Source: Halomonas sp. (GTDB lineage Bacteria > Pseudomonadota > Gammaproteobacteria > Pseudomonadales > Halomonadaceae). Taken from it: a stretch of 5,896 bases of DNA. Where the stretch lies: positions 1 through 5,896 of the forward strand of contig PWIZ01000242.1 of assembly GCA_003560175.1 (NCBI GenBank). The letters run 5' to 3'. Position 1 is the stretch's first letter. Every line of letters starts with the position of its first letter. The notes beneath the pieces are model-generated. The model did not search any database. It was not told where the DNA came from and saw nothing but the letters and a program-made list of their open reading frames with translations. A program made the translations under genes and the position numbers. Below, piece by piece: positions 5,757 through 5,896 of this stretch.

Positions 5757-5896
5757 CGCAGAGTCGAGAAAACGACAGCTTCCCGAAAAAGCCGGGAGGC
5801 GTCCAGCCGGCAGGGTATACCCTTGTCAAAACTTGACGTGGCTCAAGAGTGGTCCTTTTCCGACGCTTTTACTAGGTTGATTAGTGACAAGCGAAA
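5747..5896. promoter_or_regulatory. Upstream region of msrPQ with two adjacent palindromes and a leader hairpin
   Basis: About 150 bases to the window edge without a gene. AGGGTATACCCT (5812-5823) is a perfect 12-bp palindrome. Directly next to it GTCAA-AAC-TTGAC (5825-5837) is a perfect inverted repeat that on the minus strand contains a consensus-like -35 TTGACA (5824-5829); no good -10 was found at 16-18 bp. Nearer msrP, CTTCCCG (5779-5785) pairs with CGGGAGG (5793-5799), including one G-U, to make a hairpin in the likely leader. AT-rich sequence continues to the window end. A regulator-binding promoter region for msrPQ, possibly shared with a divergent gene beyond the edge, is inferred. 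Confidence 0.5.

Noticed and set aside
5824..5829. TTGACA as a sigma-70 -35 box for msrP
   Set aside because: The hexamer is perfect on the minus strand, but no TATAAT-like sequence occurs 16-18 bp downstream, and it is part of a palindrome; not called as a promoter.
4664..5836. A 390-codon plus-strand open frame opposite msrP
   Set aside because: It is antisense to a fully conserved MsrP sequence, has no family resemblance, and is explained by GC-biased codon positions.

Overview
This is a GC-rich window, with strongly G/C-biased third codon positions, that reads as chromosome of a gammaproteobacterium. The GuaD, MsrP and MsrQ sequences align residue for residue with the Escherichia coli enzymes as I remember them. 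The overall style, including a REP-doublet repeat of the GTAGGAGC...GCTCCTAC type, suggests a Halomonas-like or Pseudomonas-like host. That placement is an inference from family resemblance, not a database result.

The left two thirds (plus strand) is the tail of a purine-salvage/catabolism cluster. It holds the C-terminal part of XdhC (insertion of sulfurated molybdenum cofactor into xanthine dehydrogenase), then guanine deaminase GuaD (guanine to xanthine), then an AzgA/NCS2-type purine permease. The three fit one pathway: import of a purine base, deamination of guanine to xanthine, and oxidation of xanthine to urate by the Xdh enzyme, whose structural genes presumably lie just left of the window. 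A 102-bp REP doublet sits between xdhC and guaD. A roughly 300-bp gap before the permease gene holds several inverted repeats and no convincing gene.

The right third (minus strand, converging on the permease gene) is a compact operon: msrP (Tat-exported molybdopterin methionine-sulfoxide reductase), msrQ (haem b membrane partner), and an 8-bp-overlapping third gene for a small periplasmic class I cytochrome c. MsrPQ repairs oxidised methionines in envelope proteins with electrons from the membrane. The translationally coupled cytochrome c is the least standard part and suggests an extra electron-transfer partner. Upstream of msrP the window ends in about 150 bp with two adjacent perfect palindromes, a plausible control region.

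No CRISPR array, tRNA, rRNA, insertion sequence or obvious mobile element was seen. I found no strong evidence for a wholly new system. The best leads are the msrPQ-cytochrome c arrangement, the REP doublet, the palindromes upstream of msrP and the structured leader before the permease.
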